Assembly (NCBI GenBank): GCA_001414345.1
Contig: LLCB01000572.1
Coordinates: 1-21,816 of the forward strand
From: Hymenoscyphus infarciens
Lineage: Eukaryota > Ascomycota > Leotiomycetes > Helotiales > Helotiaceae
Reading direction: 5' to 3'
Length of the DNA: 21,816 bases
Shown here: piece after piece, positions 1 to 9,918 of the stretch
How positions within the stretch are numbered: the stretch's first letter is position 1
Layout of the letters: every line of letters begins with the position of its first letter
Position numbers and translations under genes: made by a program
The notes under the pieces: model-generated
The model's input: the letters and a program-made list of their open reading frames with translations, nothing else
Databases searched by the model: none
What the model was told of the DNA's origin: nothing

Positions 1-290
1 TAGTCTCTTAGCTACTAAAAAGTCTAAATATACTAGACTTATTAGTCTCTTAGTAACTAAAAAGTAAGAATAATTATAATAAATAGTAAATAATCTAGAC
101 TTATTAGCCTCTTAGTAACTAAAAAGTCTAAATATACTAGACTTATTAGTCTTTTAGTAACTAAAAAGTATTAATAATTATTATAAAGAGTAAATAATCT
201 AGACTTATTAGTCTTCTAGATTCTAAAAAGTCTAAATATTCTAGACTTATTAGTCTATTAGTAACTAAAAAGAATATATAAAGTATAGAA
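1..290. repeat. Tandem array, 104-bp period with 62/42 sub-spacing
   Basis: The core CTAGACTTATTAG starts at 33, 95, 137, 199 and 241, so spacing alternates 62 and 42 bp and the full unit is about 104 bp. Each core is followed by a variant of TCTCTTAGTAACTAAAAAGT. The array is cut by the window start, so its full size is unknown. It has almost no CA or TG, as expected for a RIP-mutated satellite. No coding sense is visible. Confidence 0.75.
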
Positions 291-547
291 TTAATATAAA
301 TTCTATACTTATTCGTTTATTAGCTACTAAAAGATATTTATAATTATTATAATTATTATTATATATAATTTATATATTTTTCTATTACTATTCTATCTTT
401 TTTACTATAAACTATCTAGATAGCTTATATTTATATAACTCTTATAATATGTCTCTATTCTTAGGGTTTCTTATTTTAAACGCTTAATTAATTTAGTATA
501 TAGCTATTATATAAGTACTACGTAGTTATTATATAGAGCTACTACGA
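291..547. other. AT-rich RIP-mutated DNA without recognisable feature
   Basis: This stretch is dominated by TA steps and lacks ATG codons. I see no reading frame, RNA gene or clear repeat. It links the left array to the duplicated segment that follows. Confidence 0.5.
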
Positions 548-733
548 ATACTAAACTACGTTATATTATAACGCTCTAACCTAGTTATATAACTCTTAGG
601 AGAACTAGTTATAACTATTATAACTTACTCTAAGTTAAATTAGTATACGTGTAGTACTATACTAAACCACGTCGCGTTATAACGCTCTAACCGAGTTATA
701 TGACTCTTAGAAGGGCCAGTCATAACCGGTATG
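548..733. repeat. Imperfect tandem duplication, one copy strongly RIP-mutated
   Basis: Copy one (about 548-625) and copy two (about 660-733) share ACTAAAC-ACG, TTATAACGCTCTAACC and the following GTTATAT-ACTCTTAG. Most differences read as C to T or G to A in copy one (for example AACTAGTTATAACTATTATA against GGCCAGTCATAACCGGTATG). Copy two is therefore closer to the ancestral state. The second copy runs into the inverted repeat at 688-764. Confidence 0.6.
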
Positions 734-764
734 ACTGGCCCTCCTAAGGGTCGGGGCTCGGTTA
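688..764. repeat. Strong inverted repeat (hairpin) with about 35-bp arms
   Basis: The inner arms GGGCCAGTCATA (713-724) and TATGACTGGCCC (730-741) pair perfectly around an ACCGG loop. Pairing continues outward through CTTAGAA/TCCTAAG with one A/G mismatch. After a short bulge it resumes between TAACCGAG (688-695) and CTCGGTTA (757-764). This could be a transposon terminus, a foldback element or a cruciform-forming palindrome; I cannot tell which. Confidence 0.7.
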
Positions 765-1500
765 CTTTTACATGCCCGTAGTGCTCTTTTCACCTCATTT
801 AATAATTTATCCACTTTTTTAGCCTAGAAACGCCCCGGCGTAGCGACTAAAGCGGAAGCCATACCCGACCTTCATGAATAGCCCGTCAGTAACAATATAT
901 ATTTAGATAAGTGAGAAACCATACCAAAAGGGTGGAGAATATAGAATATTCATGAATAAACGACTGCTATTTACACCCCAAACGCTCCTTATTCTTGAAT
1001 AATTTAAAGGGTATTTTATCCGTGGAAAATCGTAAATATTCTGAATATATTCCTAGCTTTTATTCGTTATGTAGACCTATCTTACAGTCGATGTCGAAGT
1101 CGTTCCTTCTCTAATTAAACATCGACCCTCGACCGGAAACCTTCTACTCAGCTCTTAAAATACTACTCTGTCTAAATCAAGAGTGTCAACTTGGAACTTG
1201 GAACTTGGAACTTGGAACCCCCACCCTCTCCTGTCCTCTAAACGCATCGCAGAGCTGTTCCGACGAAAATATAGTAAACAGGCATCGTAGGCGTTTTTAC
1301 TAAATGAATTTAGTATCGTTCAAGTTTAATATTGTTAGAGAATTCATTGACCGATTTTCGGCACGAAATAATTTCCCCGCTTTTCTAAAGTCACGTTTTG
1401 CCCATGTCACGTTTCACTACCTTTATATCGATTCTCGTAAGCTATCTCGTACTTACCTCAGTTCCTCAGCTGTTTATTTAGTGAACCCAACCTAACCTAG
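765..1500. other. Less mutated relic between RIP blocks, no supported gene
   Basis: Base composition is far more balanced here and CA, TG and ATG occur normally, so this piece escaped most RIP and is probably low-copy or young. A 63-codon open frame (1304-1495, plus) has no recognisable domain, and no introns suggest a larger gene. It may be intergenic DNA stranded between repeats or the remnant of an element whose end is the hairpin at 688-764. Confidence 0.45.
1188..1215. repeat. Heptanucleotide microsatellite (AACTTGG)x4
   Basis: Four perfect copies of AACTTGG are followed by AACCCCC. It is a short simple repeat in the less mutated relic, with no evident function. Confidence 0.9.
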
Positions 1501-4087
1501 GTAACTTATATATATACTAATTTATTTTCATTTTTAGACTAATAGTATTATAGTAGATTAGTATAATAGCTAGCTATCTAATATAGCCGAGCTACGTACT
1601 AGTTAGGCTTTAAACGTTTATATTATTCGAGTATTATTTAGTTTTAGTTATATATCTTATATAGTCTAAACTTCTATATATATATATACTCTATTTATCT
1701 CTTAAAAGAAGCTAATTTATTCTTTTTCTTAGTATTTAAGCTTAGTAATTATATATCTTATTCTAATACTACGTACTTCTATATATCTCTTTATTAGTAG
1801 TATATAATTTATACTATTCTAAGATACTACTACTTTATATAGAATAAAATTTAAATAGCTTTATATTTTAGTTATCTAGAATTCTATATCTTAGTATTTT
1901 AAAACTTAGTTAGTAGTATTAATATAGTAGAAAGTTCAACTATCGTAGTTTTAGCGCAGTTTTAAGATCTTAAAACAGTATATAGTTTTAGATAATTTAG
2001 TAGAACTAAAGAATAAAAGAGTAAAACTGACTATATAAACTATTATAGTTTTAAAGAACTAAGTTTAAATAAGCTAATTTAAGAGATAAAAGAGTAATTT
2101 TAATATAAAAGAAGAGGCGTTCTAGTCTAAAAGATATAGATAGTATATCGAGTACTATTTAAGTTATTATACTATACTAGAATAAAGTATTATTATATCT
2201 AAATAGAATTCGTACTTATCTTTATTAGTAGTACTAGTAGATATACGAATTTATAATATAGTCTATATATTATATATTAAAATGAAATTTCTTTATAAGT
2301 AAATTAGTAATAAATAATCTATTTTAAGAATTTCTAAGATTACTAGAGAGTATTAATAGCTCTCTTAAGTTTTTAGTTTAGTAAAATCGATAAATATGTC
2401 TAAATTACTATTAATTCTTATATATAAACTATATTATAAATTTATATATCTACTAGTTATAGTAGCGTCTAAATTAGATAGTAAGAGACTAGCTATTTAG
2501 AAAGCTAGGATTTACTAAAATAAGCTTAAAAAGGCTTAGTATATCTCTTTTTTCTACTTTAGAATTACTAGAATTTCTAGAATTTATATACTACTTAGTT
2601 TATAAAACTAAACTAATTAGTAGTTTACTTAATTTTCTTAAAACTAAGTAAAAAAACTGAAAACTAACTAAGTAGCTACTTAGTTTAGTTAGTTCTATAA
2701 GAAAGATATAAATCTTCTTTACTAAGTAGTATTATAGTTTAAAGCTATCTATTTTTAGTAGAATTATAACTAAAACAAAAGTTGTTTTAAACTAGACTTC
2801 TAAAGACGTTATATTATAATATATAGATCTACTAAAGAGATAAAGTGAATTATTATTATATAAAGAGAAAAGTATATAAGAAAGTAAGATCTATATATAT
2901 AGATTCTAATCTAACGAAATCTCTTAGAAATACTATTATACTATAAAAGTAAATTAAATTATTAAAAGTTATATATAGAATAGTTTATTATATGTCTTAA
3001 ATTATTTTAAAGTATTAGTATAACTTATAGTTATAAAAGCGATATAAAAAGAGTTATATTATCGTTTATATATAATAAGTAAAGCTAGCTACGATGTCTA
3101 TCTAAATAGTTCTTAAGTAAGAAAGACACGTATAACTACGTCTATTAATCTAAATCGCTATTTACTTTTAAATATACTAATAATAATAATTCCTAAAATC
3201 TAGAAATAATAATAAGAGTTCTTTTTTTTTTAGGAAAAAAAGCGATTTATTTATTTATTAAAAATAAAAGAAATTTATAAATAAATAGCTTCTACTTAAC
3301 TCTAATTCTTATAAAAAGCTAAGTTTTAAAAATAAGACTTTATTATTATTATTAATATATACTAATATATACTAAAATATATTTTTTTTAGAAAAAGAAA
3401 AATATTAAAAGCTTATTTAACTTATATAAATTATTTAGATATATATATAGATATTTAATAAGATACTTCAAATAGTATTCTTATATAAGTTAGTATATAT
3501 TATTAAGTATTTCTTAATCTATTATGAAATTCTTAATAGATATTATAAAAGTAAGAGTAAATAGCCGCTTATATACTCGTTATATACTTACTCGCTTAGT
3601 AGCGTATCTTTTAGCTATAAAAAGCTAGCCTAGATAGCTCTTTAAATATTAAGCTTATTATATATTTCCTTAATTATAAGAATATATTACGAAATTCTTT
3701 TATATACTTAATATACTATTAGTATACTTAATATATCTAGTATATCTATTATACTTAAGTTCTAAATATACTATTATAATACTAGTTATAATAAGAGTAA
3801 TAGCTAGTATACTTTAGACTAGATATACTAAGTATACTAGATATACTAGATATATTAGAAGTTTAAGTTTATACTACTATTCTAAGTTATATATATATAT
3901 ATCTATCTTATTATAAATAACCTTTAAATACTAGTAGAAAAGCTTTATACTATATCTATAATACTAAACTACTCTTTCTATATTTAATTAAAACCTAGAA
4001 GAAGAAGAAGAATACTCTCTTATAATCTTAGATATAATAGTATAGAATATATACGACTATAGAAGAGATATAAAAGAATATATTTAG
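1501..4087. other. RIP-mutated AT-rich block, probable decayed transposons
   Basis: Most 60-base lines contain no CA and no TG at all, while TA is extremely frequent and CG persists. ATG is therefore nearly absent and every frame is full of TAA/TAG. I found no paired long terminal repeats or transposase motif. The only distinct structure I saw is the inverted repeat at 3727-3858. The composition implies former multi-copy DNA, but the element type cannot be read. Confidence 0.7.
3727..3858. repeat. Inverted repeat, 31/30-bp arms around 71 bp
   Basis: The arm at 3727-3757 (CTTAATATATCTAGTATATC...) matches the reverse complement of 3829-3858 with one single-base gap and one mismatch. The arms contain TATACTAGA-type subrepeats, so part of the symmetry could come from simple repetition. 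It could be a decayed miniature element or foldback. Confidence 0.5.
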
Positions 4088-4295
4088 TAGAATCAAGTAT
4101 ATAAAAACGAGGCTCTAATATAGAAGAAAAGACTAAATTAGTCTTTTCTAACTATAAGAGAGTAGATAGCTATATATAAGAGATTAGACTATATAAAGTC
4201 TAAAACTTATAAACGTTATTTAAAAGCCTAAATAGTATATAATCTTTCTAAATTAGATAATATAAAATAATAATAGCTAAAAGCTAAATATACTA
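4088..4295 (+). mobile_element. LTR-like fragment related to the LTRs at 13636 and 18812
   Basis: Three blocks occur in the same order as in the 497-bp LTRs further right: GTAGAAT...AGGCTCTAATATAGAAGAAAA near the start, CTATATATAAGA..TTAGA in the middle, and AAATAATA(A)GAGCTAAAAGCTAAATATA near the end. Intervening sequence differs in length and content, so this is a diverged relative rather than a solo copy of the same LTR. I could not find its ends or a partner copy. It lies upstream of the broken frame at 4542-5345. Confidence 0.35.
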
Positions 4296-4541
4296 TAGTA
4301 AGAACCTTATATATAAAATAAGTAAACTCGGCTATTTAAGATAGCTAGCTATTATACTAGAGTATATAATTCTAAGAGTTATAGAAGAAGAGAGTTACTA
4401 TAGTTTCTAGTATATATTAAAGCGATTTTATAAAGAAAAGCGTCTTAGTAGTTTCTTAAAGTTTAGTCTTATTATAGTAAGATAATACGCTAGTATTAAT
4501 ACTTTCTATAATATATACTAGTAGAAAGTATAATTAGTAAG

Positions 4542-5345
4542 AGCGATAATATCTATACTAATCTAGTACTATAGGAAATAAAATCGTCTATATTTCTTTT
4601 ATCTATTATCTTCGCTACTACTACTCTTAGAAGTTAAAAAAAGATATATAAACTAAGACCTCGATATATTATAAACCTCTACTAAAATCTCCTAATTATA
4701 TAATTTATTACTATTTATAAGAAGTAGATAAAAGAAGAAGAGATTAGAAATTAATTATATAAGAACTTTAAAACCTAGTAAACTTAGTAGAAAATAGATA
4801 TAGTAGGCTTTATTTTCTTAGCTTCTAGATAATAAGATAGTAAACTCTTCTTTACTTAGCGTTAGAATAGAAGTAAGTAGACGTAATTAGAGAAGAAATA
4901 TAGACTAATATTTCCTAGATTCTCCTCTATAATCCTTTTATAAAACCTTCTAATTCTCGTCTATCTACTCTTAACTTAAAGATTCCTAGCCTAGATACTA
5001 ATTTATCTATCTTTATTATCTTTATTAATAAAACAAAAGAGATAATCTTATAAAAGCGTAAAAGTAATACTTAATCTTTCTCTATATAGACTATACTTAG
5101 TAAATTACTTCTACTTAAGAATTATATTATTAGTATATTTATTAAAGATAAAGAGATAAACTTCTAAGTAAAATACTCTTACTAAAAGAAGAAGTACGTC
5201 TATTCTATCTATATTAAACTAACTTAAGAACTAGTATAAGTAGAATAATATATCTATTTATAGTAGTAACTCGCTATATTAGTATAATAGAACGAATTCT
5301 ATAAAAGAGAAGATAGTAAGAATATAAAAGAGTAGAAGAGAGTAA
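4542..5345 (+). pseudogene. RIP-killed reading frame, unknown family
   Basis: One frame can be followed for about 267 codons with roughly 25 internal TAA/TAG stops and no shift, ending at TAA 5343-5345. RIP is expected to make such stops from CAA, CAG or TGG. The translation is rich in L, I, K and R, with runs such as LRPRYIINLY near codon 45, but shows no motif I recognise. No start codon survives. It lies downstream of an LTR-like fragment and directly upstream of a tandem array, so it may be the ORF of a decayed retroelement. Compositional bias alone could mimic part of the pattern. Confidence 0.35.
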
Positions 5346-5384
5346 ATAAAGAGAGAGAAAGAGACGTATCTCTACTATATATAG

Positions 5385-6098
5385 AGTAGATATAAATACC
5401 TTTAACTTAAATTTCAATCTTAATACTTCTAAACTAATCTACTAATATCGTAGTTTAAAACTATCTAATTTTAGTCTAAAACTACTTTAAATAAGAGTAG
5501 GTTTAAACTAGACTACTTAAAGCGTCTATATATAGAGTCTAATAATAACTATATATAAAGTAGATATAAATAGCCTTAACTTAAATTTCAATATCTTAAT
5601 ACTTCTAAACTAGTTTAATAGTACTATAGTATAAAGCTATCTAGATTTTAGTCTAAAACTACTTTAAATAAGAGTAGATTTAAACTAGACTACTAAACGC
5701 GTCTATAATAATACGTATCTAGAGTATAAGAATAACTAAAGAGATAGAGTAAATATAAAATAGTATTAACTTAAATTTCAATATCTAAGTACTTCTAAAC
5801 TAGTTTAGTAGTAGCGTAGTTTAAAGCTATCTAATTTTAGTCTAAAACTACTTTAAATAAGAGTAGGTTTAAACCGGACTACTAAACGCGTCTATAATAA
5901 TATATAGAGTATATAAATAACTAAAGAGATAGAGTAAGTATAAAATAGCTTTAACTTAAATTTTAATATCTAAGTACTTCTAAACTAGTTTAGTAGTACT
6001 ATAGTATAAAGCTATCTAATTTTAGTCTAAAACTATTTTAAACTAGACTACTAAACGCGTCTACACGTAGAGTATAAGAATAACTAAAGAGATACCTT
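5385..6098. repeat. Four-copy tandem repeat, unit about 185 bp
   Basis: The marker AACTTAAATTTCAAT (or its variant AACTTAAATTTTAAT) starts at 5404, 5579, 5768 and 5953, giving spacings of 175, 189 and 185 bp. Each unit also carries TACTTCTAAACTA, CTATCTA(G)ATTTTAGTCTAAAACTA and AAACGCGTCTA. The last unit is shortened. The array is RIP-mutated and stops about 45 bp before the duplicated gene end at 6144, so it marks the left edge of the gene island. Confidence 0.85.
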
Positions 6099-6143
6099 AA
6101 AAATTGCTTCTAACAAGATATATAAACTCTAAAAATATCAAGG

Positions 6144-6335
6144 TCCTACTAAAATCTACTCAAACTCCCTATCCACACTCTCAAAATTGTCTAAGAAGCC
6201 CTTGAAAATATGCACACCAAGCCCAGGATCAAGACTTCCTCCTACTAAAATCTACTCAAACTCCCTATCCACACTCTCAAAATTGTCCAAGAAGCCCTTG
6301 AAAATATGCACACCAAGCCCAGGATCAAGACTTCC
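6144..6335. repeat. 96-bp direct duplication of the aminopeptidase 3' end
   Basis: Positions 6144-6239 and 6240-6335 are two adjacent 96-bp copies differing at one base (T at 6192, C at 6288). The right copy holds the last 28 codons of the aminopeptidase gene (minus strand), including its stop at 6252-6254, plus 12 bp beyond. The left copy lies after the stop and is not translated. The single difference is CA to TA on the plus strand, as RIP leakage would make it. The unit is a multiple of three but sits outside the coding frame because the stop is retained. Confidence 0.95.
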
Positions 6336-8425
6336 AGTCGTAGCACGAATAGAATGCATGCTCAATTGAGGTAACCCAGCATCGACAGAGCGGACTCCCA
6401 TGGCGGAACTAAGCATAGGTCCAACGGTTCCTCCACTTCGACTATCATTTCTGATCATGAAAAGTTGGAGTTTATTTGATCTAAAACATTTAGTTTGGTT
6501 TATGAAAAGGGGAGGGAGGATTTACGTTTTCTCAGCAACTCGTGTGAGCAAGGCGGTCGAAACGGAATCAGTTGTCATATGACCATTTGAATCGGCTGAT
6601 ACCACGAGTCCGACATTCAAACGTGGTGAGTGGCCTTCAAGATATGATCCCAAGAAATCTAGAATTAATCAGCATCAAGTCATTTTCAAAAATAATAGTG
6701 GTGACTTACTTGGATGAACGGCATGTGTGACATCTGCGCTAACCAAAAATGAATTGGCATACACCTGGTTCAAAACATTGGCGCTATATCCATTACCAGA
6801 GAAAGACTCGGCGATTCTCTCCACGGTGCTAGGTAAAAAGTTGCCCTTGGCACCTTGTCGTAGCTGACTTCCGATTTCTTCGTCGTCGAAAACACCAACC
6901 AGTTTGACAATTCCATCGTCAGCGGGGTGATGCGAGTATGAGGAAGCTAGTAAGCCTTCTACCGCAGCCCATGAGCAAAGCTTGTCGTCGATTCGTCCAG
7001 CGAAGATAAACTCTTTGTCCAAACCACCTACTGTTGCCGGCTGGATATCGAATAGCTCCAATTCCCAGTTGACGATGGAAGAGTAGTCTTGGATACCGAG
7101 CTCTCCAGCGATGGCTCGAACCAGCTTTGGTGGTTGAGTAGAAGAGAATGATCCCGCACCACCAAGAGTCAAGTTTGCGAATTCATCTTTGGTTTCGGCT
7201 TCCGAGTTGTCGAGCCCAATGATTGGTACCATCTGTGTTTCCTTATTTCCTGTTCCTGTCATTCCTTGTCCTAGAACGAGTTAGAAGTTATGTTTATCCT
7301 GAACCTTGGAGTACTCCTTACCGAAATGGGGTGCGATAGTCGGGATACGCGCAATTGGCCATCCCAAGTTCACGAGTTGTGTCGTAATCTTTCCATCAGA
7401 ACCTTTGACCAATACTCGCCCACCAATGGAAAGATCACGATCCCACCAAGTACTATTCAAAGCACCGGCATAAGGTGCGACTCCCAATTGAACATATCCA
7501 GCAGTCGTCTTCTTTGTGCTAACGGGCTTGAGTCGTGCGGTCAAGGCATCAACATGGCCTGCAATCATTGCCACTCCATCTGCAAAAAGTAAGCTACAAT
7601 CCATATGGATCACCATTCCCTAGACTTACTGCCAGTCTTGTACTCTTTACCGACAGTGAAAGCAATCAAACTACTTCCGTTTCTGGATACGTAGTATTTC
7701 CCTCCAGCCTTCAATTCCGAGTTCCACGTTTTCCTTTCCGATAACTAGAGGCATAGATATTAGCATCACCTCAGACCGGGCAAAACGGTAGAGCCCACCT
7801 TTGCGAAGCCAGCATTACTAAGTTTATTCTCAAAGTAATCCACAGCATGCCAAACCGTCGGGTTTTCCGTCAAGAACTTGCAGAATGGTTGCGTATATGC
7901 CTCAAGAGACTTCAACGGGCTCTTCTGGGCCAAATGGAAAGGCATCTGGTAAGGCATCTGGGCGTTGTGAGCCTCAAGTTTTTTGACATATTCCCAGCCT
8001 TCTTTCTGGATGCGGGTGTAATATTCCTCCACGGCCTTTGCCTTCTCCCTCGCTAAGCGGGACATCAGGTATGGGGTGGCCGCGGGGGCAGGTCCCGGGG
8101 AGGCCATGCTGCCATCTGCTCGACGATACAACATGGTGCCGCTGATATCATCCTCCTGTTGTCTCTCCGTCACCTCGTAGCCATATCCGCTGTGTTGTGG
8201 CTCCTTCCAACGAGTAACGCGAGCGTCGGGGAGGATAGGTGGGGGGATTTGGAGCTCCTGCTCTTGGGGTTTCGAGCTCGAGGCTGAGTTGGCTTCTGCA
8301 GTCAACTTGGCTACTTGGGCTTCGAGTTCTTCGATTCGCGATTGGGATGCATAATCTTGTGCTGAGGTGCGGAGGGAGAGGGAGCTCACGCTGTTACGCA
8401 GCGAGTTGCCATTGTTCTTGACCAT
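6252..8425 (-). CDS. M18 zinc aminopeptidase, Ape1/Lap4 type (vacuolar aminopeptidase I homologue)
   Basis: Six exons on the minus strand: 8425-7799, 7744-7630, 7579-7322, 7270-6710, 6658-6526 and 6480-6252. The five introns are 54, 50, 51, 51 and 45 bp and all phases join. The product is 640 residues. By comparison with M18 enzymes the zinc ligands are His256 (GHVDAL), Asp428 (GRIDDKL), Glu465, Asp513 (SADVTH) and His607 (LSMHSIR); the catalytic base is Glu464 (DDEEIGS). All are present and the C-terminus is complete, so the gene looks intact. GHVDAL, IARIPTIAPHFG and RQGAKG resemble yeast Ape1 more than aspartyl aminopeptidase. Residues 1-170 form an N-terminal extension with a short coiled-coil-like stretch (IEELEAQVAKLTAE, 31-44), longer than the yeast propeptide. 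The family removes N-terminal residues from peptides, in yeast in the vacuole after Cvt/autophagy delivery; that location here is inference. Intron 1 has a weaker donor (GTGGGC). Confidence 0.93.
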
Positions 8426-8815
8426 CGTGGGAGCTTATTCTCGGGGTTTTATTGGAGATGAGAAAAGGGGTATCTCTCGCGTAGTTTCTAGGAGGTAGGA
8501 TGGCAGAAGTATGGAGGAGAGTGAAGCAGTGAGGATAGCACCAAAAGGCAGAGAGAAATGGGGGTTGTGAAGGTTACGGTGAGTGAGGTGAAGATGTGGT
8601 TTCGGTGACTCGTGTAGAGCATTCGCACAGCAACCTCGGGATGTTGGTCTTTCCTTGGCATCCAACAACATCGAATCTCTTTCGTCTTGGAATGCTTCGT
8701 GATACCTTCACTCGACCGTCTACGAGTACAATACAAAGCACAGTCCAGTCTACACCCACAGTTCTCGTGCTACATCTGTTAATCCTACTTGTACCTCACA
8801 TCCTTACCTGAGGTG
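8426..8815 (-). promoter_or_regulatory. Upstream region and probable 5' leader of the aminopeptidase gene
   Basis: On the minus strand about 8490-8580 is pyrimidine-rich (CT and CCTCC runs), as is common around fungal transcription starts. No clear TATA box is seen. Several short frames begin with ATG upstream of the gene start (at 8759, 8736 and 8671); if transcription begins far upstream they would be upstream ORFs. None resembles a known protein. The chosen gene start (8425) is the first ATG in frame with the conserved exon 1. Confidence 0.4.
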
Positions 8816-9126
8816 CTACCACGCTTCTTGCAAAGTTGGGTGTATTGTCGGGAATGGGCATGTCGACAACCTCATTTTTTGATAAGAAATGTTTAGACTA
8901 CAACGAAGATCTGAATTCCTGGTTCAGAGGCCAAAGGTGTTCGCACAGGGTGCTCAAGAACTCAAACTGTGACGCTTAGGACTTTTATTCCTATTGTATG
9001 ACCCTGTTTTCTTTCAATATATCACTCATTTTATCACCATATCATCGCAATTGAAGCTGTTAAATTTCTTTCATTCGTCCGTTCAGCTAGAAGTACTTGA
9101 TCCTTCCCCCAAGAACAAATCTCCCT
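8816..9126. other. Intergenic DNA and 3' region of the CipC-like gene
   Basis: Base composition is normal and no coding frame is supported. It should hold the 3' untranslated region of the minus-strand gene that ends at 9127. An AATAAA hexamer on the minus strand at 8984-8989 is the best poly(A) candidate. Confidence 0.5.
8984..8989 (-). terminator. Candidate poly(A) signal AATAAA for the CipC-like gene
   Basis: Plus-strand TTTATT reads AATAAA on the minus strand, about 140 bp past the predicted stop of the upstream gene. Fungal poly(A) signals are loose, so this is only a candidate. Confidence 0.35.
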
Positions 9127-9714
9127 CTACCATCTGCTAGCTTGAGGACGCTCGTATTGGTTTCTGTTTCCCCATGTTAGCACCATTCCATTCCATTCCC
9201 CCAACATCTCCCCAAGAAAAGACTTACGGATCATATTGATCAGCACCCTGATCCTTAACGTAATGCTCATCATACATATGCTCAACATTAGCCTGAGCAT
9301 GTCTCTTGGCCTTCTCACGATCGATGTAATCCAATCCCTTGGTCTCAACAAGCTTGTCGACTTCAGCGCCAGCGATACCTGCGAGGAGCTCCTTGGCAAA
9401 GGCGTGGGATACTGGTTTGCCTGGGTGCGAGATGTTAATATGTATTGTTCCGAGGAAGATGAAATGGGGAGGGGTTAAGGGGGTGTACCTTCAGAACGTT
9501 GTCTATCCTCGAAGACCTTGAATGCTCCAAAGGAAGCGGCGCCAGCTAGGGCTTCATGACCGAAGCTGGACTCGTTGCCGAAGTCTTGGTTGGAGTCTTG
9601 GGATTGCTTGTACGCCTCCTCGGAGTCACCTGGTGGGCGGCCCTGTTAGTATATCTGCCACCGGCATCCCCTGCGAAGGTAGAGAAGGAACAACTCACCC
9701 CATCCGAAAGGCAT
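9127..9714 (-). CDS. CipC-like (DUF3759) small stress-associated protein
   Basis: Four exons on the minus strand: 9714-9699, 9629-9489, 9420-9228 and 9163-9127, giving 128 residues. The introns (69, 68 and 64 bp) have donors GTGAGT, GTACAC and GTAAGT and acceptors ending CCAG, CCAG and ACAG. Introns 1 and 3 carry CTAAC branch sites. The protein has the family pattern: GHEALAGAASFGAFKVFED (residues 31-49), then a KELLAGIAGAEVDKL helix and KGLDYIDREKAKRHA. The founding member CipC was found as a concanamycin-induced protein in Aspergillus; its biochemical role is unknown. No signal peptide or membrane segment is seen, so it is probably cytosolic. The last intron is less certain: without splicing, CCG is followed at once by TAA from the donor, giving 117 residues. 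Exon 1 is only 16 bp. The CT-rich leader and a TATA-like box suggest strong or inducible expression (inference). Confidence 0.87.
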
Positions 9715-9864
9715 CTTGATTGATTGAGGTGGTTGGTTTGAGGTTGAAAGGGATTGTAGTTTGTTGGAGATGAGATGGAGTTGAGGAGTTGAAGAGTTGA
9801 AGAGTAGTGTGTGTAGTTGTGTTTGAGGTTCCGATGAAGGTAGAAACGAGGGGCAGATGAGGGG

Positions 9865-9872
9865 TTTATATC
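9865..9872 (-). promoter_or_regulatory. TATA-like box of the CipC-like gene
   Basis: The minus strand reads GATATAAA about 150 bp upstream of the start codon. It is followed by a leader rich in CT and CAACTC repeats (about 9715-9840), typical of well-expressed fungal genes. Only 17 bp upstream of the ATG the leader ends in AATCAATCAAG. Confidence 0.5.
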
Positions 9873-9900
9873 TCCCTCTTCCCCTCTCCCCCCTAGGTAC

Positions 9901-9918
9901 GGTAGCGGTAGCGGTAGC
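9901..9918. repeat. Microsatellite (GGTAGC)x3
   Basis: Three perfect copies of GGTAGC, preceded by a partial GGTAC, lie just upstream of the TATA-like box of the minus-strand gene. No function is evident. Confidence 0.85.

Noticed and set aside
1304..1495. 63-codon open frame on the plus strand
   Set aside because: No domain, no intron context and no support beyond being open in a less AT-rich stretch.
6144..6335. Target-site duplication of an inserted element
   Set aside because: 96 bp is far too long for a target duplication and the copies are adjacent, with no element between them.
6187..6582. Plus-strand open frames
   Set aside because: They lie antisense to the aminopeptidase exons; the first simply repeats because of the 96-bp duplication.
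8435..8759. Three overlapping minus-strand frames upstream of the aminopeptidase
   Set aside because: They overlap in different frames without motifs; at most upstream ORFs, not genes.
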